A DNA stretch of 64,000 nucleotides, from assembly GCF_002993325.1 (NCBI RefSeq), contig NZ_PVNO01000025.1:682001-746000 (forward strand). Reading direction: 5' to 3'. Below the pieces are notes generated by a model. It did not search any database. It was not told the DNA's origin and was given only the letters and a program-made list of their open reading frames with translations. Source of the DNA: Alteromonas gracilis. GTDB taxonomy: Bacteria; Pseudomonadota; Gammaproteobacteria; Enterobacterales; Alteromonadaceae. Shown one piece after another: positions 1 through 9,470 of the stretch. Each line of letters starts with the position of its first letter. Position 1 is the stretch's first letter. The position numbers and the translations under genes are program-made.

Positions 1-1291
1 ATGACCAGCCAAACACCGGATTCACCAAAACTGATGAGATAACCACGAGAGCCGCTGACTGGGTCGTCTTGCCTTCACGCGTCATTTGCATACCGGCTTC
101 CATTAGTGGCAAGAACACCCCAACAATAAGTGCTACGCAAAGCACCGGCGGCCAAATTGCTAAATCCATGGGATAACCCCAAAGTGCCGCTATAACGCAT
201 AAAAAGCCAGTAACTAACGCTCCACCGGGTATGGGTCTACGCGCGATTGAAGCCGGAATAATGTAGGTCCCCCACGACGATGAGATGTTCCCCCCTCCCA
301 GAAGGCTTCCCACTGCCTGACGACTAGATGCAGCAATCATGGTGTCATCTATATTCATGTGAGCCCGTTCACTTTTTTTCGGGTAGCTAAGCTTTTGGAA
401 CACCTGATGACCTAAGAAATCTGGCGACCACATAGACACAGCCAGCACGGCAAAAGGCAGCACAGCAATGAAATGCGACCAGTCTGGCAGGCCGAGTTTC
501 CAACCTGTGTCTTCCCCCCACCAATAAGCAGGGTTCAAATTGGGCATACCCGGCGACGTTGTGAACTCAAATGGCGCACCGAAGGAAAACGCAATGACCG
601 CCGCCATCACCGCACCAAGCGGAATGGCTAGCCAGCGCTTTTGAATATGCTCTAACCACGCGTACATTAAAATAGTAGCAATGATCACCACAAAGGCTAA
701 GTAAGCCATATCAAAGCTTTCTGCCCACGCAAAGAGTTTCTTTACCTGCCCCGTAATGCCGATAAAACCTAAATATAACAGCAGCCCACCGCATACGCCG
801 TTACTGGTCAACTTGGCAAGCACACTGCCGCCTTTTGTTATTCCTAAAACAAAGCCAAATAGACCTATAAGAAGCCCGAGCGCCATGGGGTGACCACCAG
901 ATGCCACGATAAGAGGTACCAGTGGCAACAGCGGCCCGTGCGTACCTGCTAAGTTGGCTGACGGATTCAAAAAACCGGAAATCAGAACGACGAACAAAAC
1001 TGCAGCTATAAGTAACTCAAAACGCACGTTTTCAATAACAAACTCAGGAGATAGCCCTAGCGGTGCTGCGAATGCACCTACTACGGCGGCAACCATAACG
1101 ATTTTTCCTATGGTCGCCGCCATTCCTGGCACAAAGTCTTCCCACTCAACGCGGTAGTCTTTACCAGGCAGGTTTAACCGCCAACGTTTTGGAGAAAGTA
1201 TTTGAAGCTCGTGATTGAGATAGTCGTCTCTTGATTGAAAACTACTACTGGGTTTATGAAGATTTTGATAAGAAGAACTTTCTTGTGACAC
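1..1291 (-). CDS. DUF3360-type multipass membrane carrier (3' end missing)
   Basis: Reading the minus strand from a GTG at 1291 gives an open frame that runs off the left edge, so at least 430 residues are present and the C-terminus is missing. The first ~55 residues are hydrophilic and cytoplasmic-looking. They are followed by many hydrophobic segments typical of a polytopic inner-membrane transporter. A segment reading NPSANLAGTHGP, about 100 residues in, is the landmark I associate with DUF3360 proteins of Vibrio and Alteromonas. These resemble uracil/sulfate-permease-type carriers, but their substrate is unknown to me. Transporter identity is inferred from hydrophobicity and recalled family similarity. 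No partner gene is visible because the window ends downstream. Confidence 0.7.
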   Translation of the reverse strand, partial: MSQESSSYQNLHKPSSSFQSRDDYLNHELQILSPKRWRLNLPGKDYRVEWEDFVPGMAATIGKIVMVAAVVGAFAAPLGLSPEFVIENVRFELLIAAVLFVVLISGFLNPSANLAGTHGPLLPLVPLIVASGGHPMALGLLIGLFGFVLGITKGGSVLAKLTSNGVCGGLLLYLGFIGITGQVKKLFAWAESFDMAYLAFVVIIATILMYAWLEHIQKRWLAIPLGAVMAAVIAFSFGAPFEFTTSPGMPNLNPAYWWGEDTGWKLGLPDWSHFIAVLPFAVLAVSMWSPDFLGHQVFQKLSYPKKSERAHMNIDDTMIAASSRQAVGSLLGGGNISSSWGTYIIPASIARRPIPGGALVTGFLCVIAALWGYPMDLAIWPPVLCVALIVGVFLPLMEAGMQMTREGKTTQSAALVVISSVLVNPVFGWS

Positions 1292-1397
1292 ATAACACCT
1301 TTAGATTGCGCGAAGAAAAGCGCAAGCCTAAACATGTAAACGGGATGTAACAATGCGACTGTGGTCTTATACTAAAGTTTAGCAAGATGAACAGGCA

Positions 1398-1426
1398 TAA
1401 AAAAACCCGCAGCAATGTGCGGGTTT
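1398..1426 (-). terminator. Rho-independent terminator of tRNA-Ser
   Basis: On the minus strand a 7-bp stem (AACCCGC at 1404-1410 with GCGGGTT at 1419-1425) is followed by a T-run, seen as As on the plus strand at 1398-1405. It lies just downstream of the tRNA gene. Confidence 0.8.
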
Positions 1427-1434
1427 TCATAATA

Positions 1435-1526
1435 TGGCGGAGAGTGAGGGATTCGAACCCCCGGTGGGTTTGACCCCACGTCTGATTTCAAGTCAGGTGC
1501 ATTAAACCGGGCTCTGCCAACTCTCC
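1435..1526 (-). tRNA. tRNA-Ser (anticodon TGA)
   Basis: The minus strand gives a 92-nt tRNA. The acceptor arms GGAGAGT and ACTCTCC pair, there is a discriminator G, and the CCA end is encoded in the DNA. The T-loop shows GGTTCGAATCC, and a long variable arm typical of class II tRNAs is present. The anticodon loop is CTTGAAA, giving anticodon TGA, which reads UCN serine codons. The gene stands alone with its own promoter and terminator. UCN-reading tRNAs with U34 are among the substrates of cmo5U modification, and cmoA/cmoB lie at 60-61.8 kb. Confidence 0.97.
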
Positions 1527-1539
1527 TGAAGTGCTGCGT

Positions 1540-1567
1540 ATCTTAATGATATTTTTATGACTGTAAA
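1540..1567 (-). promoter_or_regulatory. Probable sigma-70 promoter for tRNA-Ser
   Basis: On the minus strand TTTACA (1567-1562) and TAAGAT (1545-1540) are separated by 16 bp, and the tRNA 5' end begins 13 bp further on. Spacing and position fit a stable-RNA promoter. Confidence 0.6.
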
Positions 1568-1658
1568 GCGAAAAATTAAAAAATTTGTCTAAGTGCCGAG
1601 AATTCAATCAAATAGACCGTTTAGCACGTGTAAGAGATGCTTTTATATTCACCTGACA

Positions 1659-1688
1659 CCATTTTCATCTGAAACTACTTGAAAATGG
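1659..1688. repeat. 9-bp inverted repeat upstream of yccA
   Basis: CCATTTTCA at 1659-1667 is perfectly repeated inverted as TGAAAATGG at 1680-1688, with a 12-nt spacer. It lies about 80 bp before the yccA start and has no T-run, so it could be an operator or a leader hairpin. No factor is recognised. Confidence 0.4.
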
Positions 1689-1765
1689 GAACTAAAACCC
1701 ATACAACATACACTAAATAATTGTGTACCATTTTGGTCATATCATAAGTCCTGTTGGAGGAAACA

Positions 1766-2431
1766 ATGGATCAACGTTCGATGTATTCAAGTGCATCTCA
1801 ACCATCGGTATTGCAGACGAACAAGGTTCTACGCAACACCTATATGCTGCTTGCGATGACACTGGCGTTTAGTGCGGTTTGTGCTGGTATAGCAATGGCA
1901 GTAGGCATTTCTCCTATGATGTCTCTTGTTATGACTATCGGCGCTTTTATTACGTTATTTGTAGTTCAGAAAAAAGCTGATTCAGCATCAGGTATTTACT
2001 GGGTATTTGCATTCACAGGTTTAATGGGTGCATCTCTAGGTTACACGCTTAATTTCTATTTGGGTGTAGCCGGTCCTGGTCTAATCATGGAAGCATTAGG
2101 TGCGACAGCACTTGTCTTCTTCGCGCTTTCTGGCTACGCGCTAACTACTAAGAAAGACTTCTCGTTTATGGGCGGCTTCTTGGTTGTAGGTTTAGTTGTA
2201 GTGCTTGTTGCTGCAATTGCGAACATCTTTTTCGCAGTACCTGCGGTAAGCTTAGCAATCAGTGCAGCGATTGTGTTTATTATGTCAGGTTTCATCTTGT
2301 TTGATACCAGCCGTATCATCCACGGTGGTGAAACAAACTACATTCGCGCTACAGTTTCGCTATACTTGAACATATACAACTTGTTCACGTCTATCCTTCA
2401 CCTTCTAGGTGCATTTGGCGGCGACGATTAA
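1766..2431 (+). CDS. yccA: Bax inhibitor-1/YccA family inner-membrane protein
   Basis: The 221-residue protein has a short polar N-terminus followed by seven hydrophobic segments, the layout of the BI-1/TMBIM family. In E. coli YccA is a substrate and modulator of the FtsH protease. I chose ATG 1766, which has a GGAGG ribosome site at 1756-1760; an in-frame TTG 12 bases upstream would overlap that site. A clean terminator follows the gene, so it is probably monocistronic. Its proximity to tusE is shared with E. coli, where yccA and tusE are adjacent. The family assignment is firm; the exact role here is inferred by homology. Confidence 0.9.
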   Translation: MDQRSMYSSASQPSVLQTNKVLRNTYMLLAMTLAFSAVCAGIAMAVGISPMMSLVMTIGAFITLFVVQKKADSASGIYWVFAFTGLMGASLGYTLNFYLGVAGPGLIMEALGATALVFFALSGYALTTKKDFSFMGGFLVVGLVVVLVAAIANIFFAVPAVSLAISAAIVFIMSGFILFDTSRIIHGGETNYIRATVSLYLNIYNLFTSILHLLGAFGGDD

Positions 2432-2457
2432 TTTAGCGTTAAAGGTTGAAAAGATAA

Positions 2458-2482
2458 ACACCCCTTAACCGGGGTGTTTTTA
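2458..2482 (+). terminator. Terminator after yccA
   Basis: Stem ACACCCC (2458-2464), loop TTAACC, stem GGGGTGT (2471-2477), then Ts. It ends only a few bases before the tusD start codon, so tusD translation initiates immediately after the hairpin. Confidence 0.85.
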
Positions 2483-2487
2483 TTTGT

Positions 2488-2877
2488 ATGGCAGAATATT
2501 CAATACTTATCACATCATCACCTTTTCAAGGCGATACAGCATTACGCGCCCTCGCCTTTGCACAAGGTGTAATCGATAATGGTGATGTAATAAACAACGT
2601 TTTCTTTTATAGCGAAGGTGTACACCACACTAATAACTTAATGCTAAAGACGGGCGACGAACTCTTCGCATTTGATGGCTGGAAGGCACTAGCGACTGAG
2701 CACAAAGTAAAATTACTCGTGTGCATTACCGCCGCCGTTAAACGAGGCATTGTTAGTGAGTTAGAGGCGAAAGAGAATGGGTTGTCTCAAGCCAACTTAA
2801 CCGCGCCTTTCGAGCAAGCTGGCTTGGGCGAGTTTTTCACTGCGCTCCACGAGTGTAACAGGCTGGTACAATTCTAA
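2488..2877 (+). CDS. tusD: Sulfurtransferase complex subunit TusD
   Basis: This 129-residue DsrE-fold protein is the catalytic subunit of the TusBCD hexamer. It accepts persulfide sulfur from TusA and hands it to TusE for 2-thiolation of U34 in Lys, Glu and Gln tRNAs. The conserved acceptor cysteine is visible as C79 in the segment LLVCITAAVKRG. The gene starts the tusDCB-tusE run, whose stop and start codons overlap (TAATG at 2875-2879). The start lies right after the yccA terminator with no strong Shine-Dalgarno; the GTGTTTTTATTTGT stretch precedes ATG 2488. Confidence 0.93.
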   Translation: MAEYSILITSSPFQGDTALRALAFAQGVIDNGDVINNVFFYSEGVHHTNNLMLKTGDELFAFDGWKALATEHKVKLLVCITAAVKRGIVSELEAKENGLSQANLTAPFEQAGLGEFFTALHECNRLVQF

Positions 2878-3245
2878 TGGCTCAACTACTTATTAGGTTT
2901 ACGCAAAGCCCCTTTTCTAATGCGAAAAGCCAAGACGGTTTAGATTTCGCCCTCGCTGCAACAAACTACGGGCACGAAGTAAAGGTGATCTTTGAAAACC
3001 AAGGCGTGCTTCAGCTTGTTAAATCAGCGTCAATTAAAGGGCTTAAGAATCATACTAAGCGCTTAGCCAGTATGCCCTTTTTCGATATAGAAGAATGCTT
3101 TGTATGTAAAACAAGTGCAGACAATTACGATATTGACCATGTTCTTGCAAATACCGATTTGTTTGAGGAACTTGAGTGTGAGTGGATAAATGCAGCTGAA
3201 AAACTTGCCCTTATACAAAGCGTTGACCATGTGGTGACCTTCTAA
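2877..3245 (+). CDS. tusC: Sulfurtransferase complex subunit TusC
   Basis: A 122-residue DsrF/TusC homologue, a structural subunit of the cytoplasmic TusBCD sulfur-relay complex. It shares the DsrE-like fold pattern with its neighbour, with an N-terminal strand (LLIRFTQSPF) and a glycine/asparagine-rich loop, and it lacks the TusD catalytic context. Its ATG overlaps the tusD stop and its stop overlaps the tusB start, which implies translational coupling and equal stoichiometry. The role is inferred from family and operon position. Confidence 0.9.
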   Translation: MAQLLIRFTQSPFSNAKSQDGLDFALAATNYGHEVKVIFENQGVLQLVKSASIKGLKNHTKRLASMPFFDIEECFVCKTSADNYDIDHVLANTDLFEELECEWINAAEKLALIQSVDHVVTF

Positions 3246-3556
3246 TGCTTATTACCATCTCAACCCCAACACTCTCCATTGCAGATAAACAGCTTATAAC
3301 GACTGCCGTTAAACAATCAGGCGCAGATATAAGTGTTGTGTGTGTAAGCGACGGCGTATATGCCCCTACAATCGAAAGCGCGTTTATTGAAAAATTAACA
3401 AATAGCGGCAAAGAAGAATCACCGTTCAGTTTGGCATTTGTCGATAGCGATGCATCTTCACGAGGCGCTAAGCTGCCGGATTACGCTTCACCTATCACTC
3501 CTAGAGAATTAGCAGCCTTGTCAGCAAAACACATACACTGGATTACTCTTTCATGA
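3245..3556 (+). CDS. tusB: Sulfurtransferase complex subunit TusB
   Basis: A 103-residue DsrH/TusB-type protein, the smallest subunit of TusBCD. It ends in the family-typical tail with an HWITLS C-terminus. The ATG overlaps the tusC stop. The stop overlaps the tusE ATG by four bases (ATGA at 3553-3556). Sequence conservation of TusB is low, so operon context carries much of the call. Confidence 0.88.
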   Translation: MLITISTPTLSIADKQLITTAVKQSGADISVVCVSDGVYAPTIESAFIEKLTNSGKEESPFSLAFVDSDASSRGAKLPDYASPITPRELAALSAKHIHWITLS

Positions 3557-3900
3557 CGCAAGAAACTTATAGCTTTAATTATAAGGGCAAAGAAATTCCT
3601 ACAGACAAAGCCGGGTATTTGCTCGACTATACGCTGTGGGAAGAAGGAATGGTTGAGCCACTGGCGCAAGAAGAGAACATTGAATTAACTGAAGCGCATT
3701 GGGAAGTAGTTCGTTTTGTTCGCGCATTTTATGAAGAATATGAAACCAGCCCAGCGATCCGCGCCCTTGTAAAAGCCATGGCCAATAAATTTGGCCCAGA
3801 GAAAGGTAATAGCCGCTACCTGCAGCGACTGTTTAAAAAAGGCCCAGCTAAGCAAGCCACCAAACTTGCTGGATTGCCCAAACCTGCGAAGTGTTTATAA
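3553..3900 (+). CDS. tusE: TusE/DsrC sulfur carrier protein
   Basis: A 115-residue DsrC-family protein that takes sulfur from TusD and delivers it to the MnmA-tRNA complex. The functional cysteine sits in the flexible C-terminal arm as the penultimate residue (KPAKCL). The preceding [27 protein letters not shown] is the expected C-terminal arm. In E. coli tusE is separate from tusBCD and sits beside yccA. Here it closes a single overlapping tusDCBE operon that also sits beside yccA. Confidence 0.94.
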   Translation: MTQETYSFNYKGKEIPTDKAGYLLDYTLWEEGMVEPLAQEENIELTEAHWEVVRFVRAFYEEYETSPAIRALVKAMANKFGPEKGNSRYLQRLFKKGPAKQATKLAGLPKPAKCL

Positions 3901-4273
3901 CGCTTTATTTAAAAAGGTTTTTAACAATGTTTTGGCGTCATAGTTGAAGCGCTAGCAATAACCGCTAGCCTCCCGCTTTAAACGCTTGTTGCTTTATCTC
4001 TCTTATCCTTCAAAGCGTAACATCTACTGCTAGTTTTTAAACAAGCGCTCTATTAAGAAAAAACCAAAGTCTAATTAGCGTGGTAACAATAGCCAGCCTT
4101 CGTTAGGCCCTTTCAAGCGCGCATTATTGATGTTTTTTTTGGTATTGGTGCTGATATTGCAACAACTCCTTTACATTAGCGTTTTATTTGCTGTTTCAGG
4201 CACATTTTTCATACTTGCCTTTGCAAAACACCAGAAACGTGAATGTTTTACATAAATGGACATAGGAGGCTGT
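3901..4273. other. Intergenic region after tusE, no gene seen
   Basis: About 370 bases without a plausible ORF or RNA. It contains a short inverted repeat, GCTAGC at 3951-3956 and 3964-3969, which could help end the tus transcript but has no T-run. The distal half must carry the promoter for the downstream host-attachment-family gene. An AGGAGG ribosome site lies at 4264-4269. Confidence 0.6.
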
Positions 4274-4711
4274 ATGACAGTTCAAAAACACTACGTAATC
4301 GTTGCCAACCACGACAACGCTATTGCTTACACCTATACCAATCATGGAACCGCGCTTGTTGAAGTTAAAAAGTGGCATAACGAGTTTAGTGACGCCAGTG
4401 ATCAAGATATCTACACCGACAGGCCAGGAAGGCAGTCGGCTCCTGCGTCGCAAGTACTCGGCGTGGACAGTATGAATCGAAAAGACGCAGCTGAACTTGA
4501 AGATGAGCGCTTCGCCAGTGATATTGCAGACTGGCTAGATAGCGAGCGTAAAAGAGGTGCGCTAGGTTCAATAGATATTATTAGCGGACCAGGTTTTCTG
4601 GGAAAACTCAGGAATGAAATGTCATCCTCGTGTACCGACGTTGTCGATAAAGAAGTAACGAAGAATGTTTTAGGTGCCGATGAGGAAACTCTACTTTCTT
4701 ATCTTAGATAG
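4274..4711 (+). CDS. Host attachment protein family (PF10116-like)
   Basis: A 145-residue protein resembling the family annotated as required for attachment to host cells. The N-terminus (YVIVANHDNAIAYTY) forms the expected strand with a DRPGRQ motif about 55 residues in. An ELEDERFASDIADWL helix follows, then a GPGFLGKLR segment and a C-terminal region ending in DEETLLSYLR. ATG 4274 is chosen because AGGAGG lies 4-9 bases upstream. An in-frame ATG at 4256 would overlap that site. The family was named from plant-associated bacteria, and its biochemical function is not established. The gene is monocistronic. Confidence 0.75.
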   Translation: MTVQKHYVIVANHDNAIAYTYTNHGTALVEVKKWHNEFSDASDQDIYTDRPGRQSAPASQVLGVDSMNRKDAAELEDERFASDIADWLDSERKRGALGSIDIISGPGFLGKLRNEMSSSCTDVVDKEVTKNVLGADEETLLSYLR

Positions 4712-4737
4712 CACTCCCCTTAATAAATAGATAAATA

Positions 4738-4766
4738 CAGGCGGCTGTCGCAGACTGAGCCGCCTG
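4738..4766. terminator. Hairpin between convergent genes
   Basis: A 9-bp GC-rich stem (4738-4746 with 4758-4766) with an 11-nt loop lies between the convergent host-attachment gene and the SRAP gene. The T-run is poor on both strands, so terminator activity is likely but not certain. Confidence 0.45.
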
Positions 4767-4838
4767 CCTTACACATAATGAAAAATTTGTGCCTTGATAG
4801 ATTCTTGCACTGGGCCACTATTGCGTTAATAAAAAACG

Positions 4839-5543
4839 CTACCAGGCCTTAAGTAATTGCGTGTCTCCTATTGCCTCTGCACTTTTAAACGTCTTTACAG
4901 GGGTAACCTCAAGGTCGGTATAAATACGAGGGTTATTCAAAATATACTCTACCTCATTATTTAATGAGCCTTTTGTGTCAGCGGTTAACCACGCATTAAT
5001 AACATGGCTATCATGAGGAAGAAAACAGGGAATAGATTTTTCATGGTACTGGCTAAAGCCTTCGATAGGTGGCCGCGTCACAACCGCACAGGAAAACAGC
5101 CCATTGCTAAAGCGCCGGTATACTGCGCCAATGAGCAATGCTCCGCTTGTGGGCTTCATTAAATAATGTGCTTTTCCTTTTCCAACTGGGTTCGACTCCC
5201 CTACCGCTGTTGCTACAACCACTGCTCGCCGCTCTCGGATGAACTTCCCCCAATAAGGGCTATCTAGATTGCGAGCGTTAAACGTGGTTCTATCGCCAAT
5301 TTGCAGTGTGTCACCAACGGGCTTGGCGTCAAACCACCATGTTGCATCTATCGTGCTATCACCAGACACGATTAAGTTGGTAATTTGCTTTTCAGGCGCT
5401 TTACCAAATGCAGGATAAAAGTTAATAACGTTGCTTGAGGAGTACTCGTCAACAAAAAGCGGAATGGTTTGCGTAAGCCCTACTTCTTCAAGTAGTGCTA
5501 TAACGTCAGGTGAGTCAGTAATACGTTGTATAAATCCGCAGAT
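4839..5543 (-). CDS. SRAP-domain protein (YedK/HMCES family), apparent ATC start
   Basis: SRAP proteins protect abasic sites in single-stranded DNA through a thiazolidine link to Cys2, which must be exposed after Met removal. The frame here contains CGFIQR with the cysteine codon TGC at 5540-5538. Further on are the expected catalytic-site counterparts: Asn in FNARNLDSP, Glu in AVGESN, and His in QYHEKSIP. The codon directly before Cys is ATC (5543-5541). AGGA lies 9 nt upstream (5556-5553), so ATC is the best-placed initiator and gives 234 residues. In-frame TTG 5606 and GTG 5591 lie in or near the serS terminator and would bury the cysteine. The sequence is divergent from E. coli YedK. Confidence 0.75.
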   Translation of the reverse strand: MCGFIQRITDSPDVIALLEEVGLTQTIPLFVDEYSSSNVINFYPAFGKAPEKQITNLIVSGDSTIDATWWFDAKPVGDTLQIGDRTTFNARNLDSPYWGKFIRERRAVVVATAVGESNPVGKGKAHYLMKPTSGALLIGAVYRRFSNGLFSCAVVTRPPIEGFSQYHEKSIPCFLPHDSHVINAWLTADTKGSLNNEVEYILNNPRIYTDLEVTPVKTFKSAEAIGDTQLLKAW

Positions 5544-5571
5544 TGGACAATATCCTAGCGCTCGAATGGTT

Positions 5572-5603
5572 AAAAAAATCCGGCATTTCACAATACCGGA
5601 TTT
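5572..5603 (-). terminator. Terminator of serS
   Basis: On the minus strand AAATCCGG (5603-5596) pairs with CCGGATTT (5583-5576), followed by a T-run (As at 5572-5578). It lies between serS and the SRAP ribosome-binding site. Confidence 0.85.
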
Positions 5604-5605
5604 CA

Positions 5606-5634
5606 AAATAACTTTTAATAACGCTTCGTGTCAA
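5606..5634 (-). promoter_or_regulatory. Candidate promoter for the SRAP gene
   Basis: On the minus strand TTGACA (5634-5629), a 17-bp spacer and TTATTT (5611-5606) form a plausible sigma-70 promoter. The predicted start of transcription near 5598 falls inside the serS terminator, so the SRAP transcript would lack the full hairpin. Confidence 0.5.
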
Positions 5635-5645
5635 ACAAGGGGATA

Positions 5646-6950
<1,305 letters not shown>

Positions 6951-6954
6951 CTAA

Positions 6955-7338
6955 TTATCCTTTCATTAATTGAATGGCTAGCCAACCTGCTATAAGGCAA
7001 GCGCCAACGTTAAGAAATACATTCGCTGCGGCTTTAAGCCACAACCCGTTTTCTAATAAAGTTAAGGTTTCAACGGAAAATGTTGAGAATGTGGTAAAGG
7101 CACCTAATAACCCTACACCGATAAGCGCTCGGTATGGGGATTCGCTTAAATCATGACGTTCGATAAAACCGTACAGCAATGCGAGTGCAAACGACCCGAC
7201 CACATTCACCGCTAGTGTACCAAACGGCATGTGTTTTCCAAATAAGGAATCAACACTTGTAGTAACAAAATAGCGTAAACAGGCTCCAGTTGCCCCGCCA
7301 GCGGCAATAAAACAATACAAAGTTAACCCTTGAGGCAC
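6955..7338 (-). CDS. crcB: Fluoride efflux channel CrcB/Fluc
   Basis: A 127-residue protein with four hydrophobic helices, forming dimeric fluoride-selective channels in the inner membrane. Conserved features include GGATGACLRYF near the N-terminus, GTLAVNVVGSFALA in the second helix, and GLLGAFTTFSTFSVET, which contains the phenylalanine box. Translation starts at GTG 7338 with an AGGGAG site a few bases upstream. It lies between rarA and serS. I looked for a fluoride riboswitch in the 75-bp upstream gap and did not recognise one. Confidence 0.93.
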   Translation of the reverse strand: MPQGLTLYCFIAAGGATGACLRYFVTTSVDSLFGKHMPFGTLAVNVVGSFALALLYGFIERHDLSESPYRALIGVGLLGAFTTFSTFSVETLTLLENGLWLKAAANVFLNVGACLIAGWLAIQLMKG

Positions 7339-7413
7339 GAAAAACTCCCTAGCGCGTTCTTTTTATAAGCTATTTGATATTACTTGAAATCATTGAGGTG
7401 CACGTGTGCAACT

Positions 7414-8721
7414 TTACCTTTTATTGTTACTTCTCGCATTAAGTGAGTCGAGAAATTCACGCTTCGCTTTTAGGGCTTTTTCTAAACCACGCTCATTGGG
7501 GTTGTATAAGCGAGTACCGGTAAGGCTCTCAGGAAAGTAGGACTCACCTGCGGCGAATGCATTTGGCTCGTTGTGCGCATAACGGTAACCATCGCCGTGG
7601 CCTAGCTCTTTCATAAGCCCTGTTGGCGCATTTCGCAAATGCATAGGAACCGGCGCATCTGAGGTCTTGCGCGCCAGTGCTTTTGCTTCGTTAAACGCCA
7701 TATAAACCGCATTACTTTTTGCTGCTAATGCGCAATATACTGCAGCTTGGGCAATAGCGCGTTCACCCTCTGCGGGCCCTACGCGGTGAAACGTATCCCA
7801 GGCATTGATACATAGCTGCATCGCCCTTGGGTCGGCGTTACCAATATCTTCCGACGCAATAGCCAGAAGCCGTCTTCCCACATATAACGCGTCACCGCCA
7901 CCATCGAGAATTCTTGCGTACCAGTAAAGCGCAGCGTCAGGATCTGAGCCTCTCACGGATTTATGAAAGGCTGAAATCAGGTCATAAAAGGTATCGCCCT
8001 TGTTGTCGTAGCTCGCCACTTTCTCGCCCACAGCATGTTCAACATCGCTAACGGTAATGTCGTTAGCGCTTGTGAAATCTGCAGCTAGCTCCAAATAAGT
8101 AAGAAGACGGCGGGCATCACCACCGCTTAAATCTATAAGGGCGTTTCTGGCTGTTTCATCAATGCCAAGAGCCCTGTCGCCCAGTCCTTTTTCAGTATCG
8201 ACTAGCGCCCTATCAATTAACTTTGACAGCGCGTGTTGTTCCAGCGTCTTTAACACATACACACGCACCCGAGATAACAAGGCTTTGTTTAGTTCAAATG
8301 AAGGGTTTTCTGTTGTTGCGCCTATGAAGGTGACAACACCTGATTCAACAAACGGGAGAAAGGCGTCCTGCTGACTTTTATTAAACCGGTGAACTTCGTC
8401 AACAAAAAGCAGCGTTCGCTGATTATAACGGGCATTATCTTCAGCCGTTTCCATAGCCGCTCTAATGTCTTTAACTCCGGAAGTAACCGCCGAAATACGT
8501 AATACAGACGCATTAGTGTACTGAGCGATAAGCTCCGCAAGCGTCGTTTTTCCGGTGCCTGGAGGCCCCCATAAAATCATTGAGTGGCAGTGCCCTGCCT
8601 CTAACATTTTACGAAGTGGTTTGCCATCTCCCAGCAGATGCTCTTGCCCGCTATATTGCGCAATGGTAACGGGGCGCATGCGCGCCGCCAACGGCGCGAA
8701 GTCTTGATTAACGCTGGTCAT
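7414..8721 (-). CDS. rarA: Replication-associated recombination protein A (AAA+ ATPase)
   Basis: A 435-residue RarA/MgsA/WRNIP1-family ATPase that acts at stalled forks and interacts with SSB. Walker A is GPPGTGKTT (about residues 52-60), Walker B is [10 protein letters not shown], and sensor 1 is GATTENPSF. The C-terminal half contains the tetramerisation region with the family-typical [13 protein letters not shown] and YFPESL segments. I use ATG 8721 rather than the TTG just before it. The start overlaps the end of lolA by 14 bp, so the two are probably co-transcribed, as in E. coli. Confidence 0.95.
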   Translation of the reverse strand: MTSVNQDFAPLAARMRPVTIAQYSGQEHLLGDGKPLRKMLEAGHCHSMILWGPPGTGKTTLAELIAQYTNASVLRISAVTSGVKDIRAAMETAEDNARYNQRTLLFVDEVHRFNKSQQDAFLPFVESGVVTFIGATTENPSFELNKALLSRVRVYVLKTLEQHALSKLIDRALVDTEKGLGDRALGIDETARNALIDLSGGDARRLLTYLELAADFTSANDITVSDVEHAVGEKVASYDNKGDTFYDLISAFHKSVRGSDPDAALYWYARILDGGGDALYVGRRLLAIASEDIGNADPRAMQLCINAWDTFHRVGPAEGERAIAQAAVYCALAAKSNAVYMAFNEAKALARKTSDAPVPMHLRNAPTGLMKELGHGDGYRYAHNEPNAFAAGESYFPESLTGTRLYNPNERGLEKALKAKREFLDSLNARSNNKR

Positions 8722-9454
8722 CAACTATAAAGCTATCTGGGATATCTACTGAAAATGTATCGGCAGGAATAGGAAAACGGGTTTCAATATTATTGAATAC
8801 TAAGGTGCTTACCTGTTGTTGAGCATCTAGCATATTGAGCGAAGCCAGTTCGTTATCTTGGTTGAAAGACAGCGTGAGAGTAACGATTTGCCCCCCTTCT
8901 TCTTTAGGCGTGATTTGATAACTTTGCATCACCGTATCGTTATTGATCTCGCTTGCCGAAGTGTTGGTAGGTACACCATTGTTCATTTGGCTGATAGAAA
9001 ACTTTGACCACGTCGCTTCATCTGTAGATGTAAGCAAAACGATAGGGTTATCCTTAATCGCATTGTCTTGAGATAGCACCGTCACCTGCTCTACGAAGGT
9101 ATCCACATTCCAAACTGCATCTCCATCGGCTACCAGCAATGTTTCATCAGGAAATGTCGTTTCCCAGCGAAGCTTATTGGGACGGGTCATGGTAAGCGTG
9201 CCTTGGGCCTCATGCACTACGTTTTGCTGTGCATCAACCACCGTCTGAGTAAAATTAGCACGGAACTGTTTCATGTTGCTCAATCGCGACTGCAGCGATG
9301 AACTTACTGAGTCATTGATACTTTCTTTTTGCGCTATAGCTGTGGTGTCTACGCTGCTACTAGTAGCTAATTCTGCCGATGCGTTGGCAGCATTTATCGT
9401 TAGGCCGCCAGCGGTTAGTGCACTTATAAAATAAACCGAAACTGCTTTATTCAT
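8708..9454 (-). CDS. lolA: Outer-membrane lipoprotein carrier protein LolA
   Basis: Periplasmic chaperone that ferries lipoproteins from LolCDE to LolB. A signal peptide covers roughly residues 1-26 ([21 protein letters not shown]). It is followed by an unusually long Ser/Thr-rich stretch before the LolA fold, which is recognisable by [27 protein letters not shown] and a downstream DGDAVWNVD. At 248 residues it is longer than E. coli LolA (about 200), because of this N-terminal linker. It lies between ftsK and rarA, the conserved order. Confidence 0.93.
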   Translation of the reverse strand: MNKAVSVYFISALTAGGLTINAANASAELATSSSVDTTAIAQKESINDSVSSSLQSRLSNMKQFRANFTQTVVDAQQNVVHEAQGTLTMTRPNKLRWETTFPDETLLVADGDAVWNVDTFVEQVTVLSQDNAIKDNPIVLLTSTDEATWSKFSISQMNNGVPTNTSASEINNDTVMQSYQITPKEEGGQIVTLTLSFNQDNELASLNMLDAQQQVSTLVFNNIETRFPIPADTFSVDIPDSFIVDDQR

Positions 9455-9470
9455 TTATTCAATCCATTCG

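Noticed and set aside
954..1157. Plus-strand open frame of 67 codons
   Set aside because: It lies antisense within the DUF3360-type carrier gene, has biased composition typical of a shadow frame and no ribosome site.
5544..5606. N-terminal extension of the SRAP gene from TTG 5606
   Set aside because: It overlaps the serS terminator, has no ribosome site and would bury the Cys that must be N-terminal.
7339..7413. Fluoride riboswitch upstream of crcB
   Set aside because: The 75-bp gap lacks any recognisable fluoride-riboswitch core.
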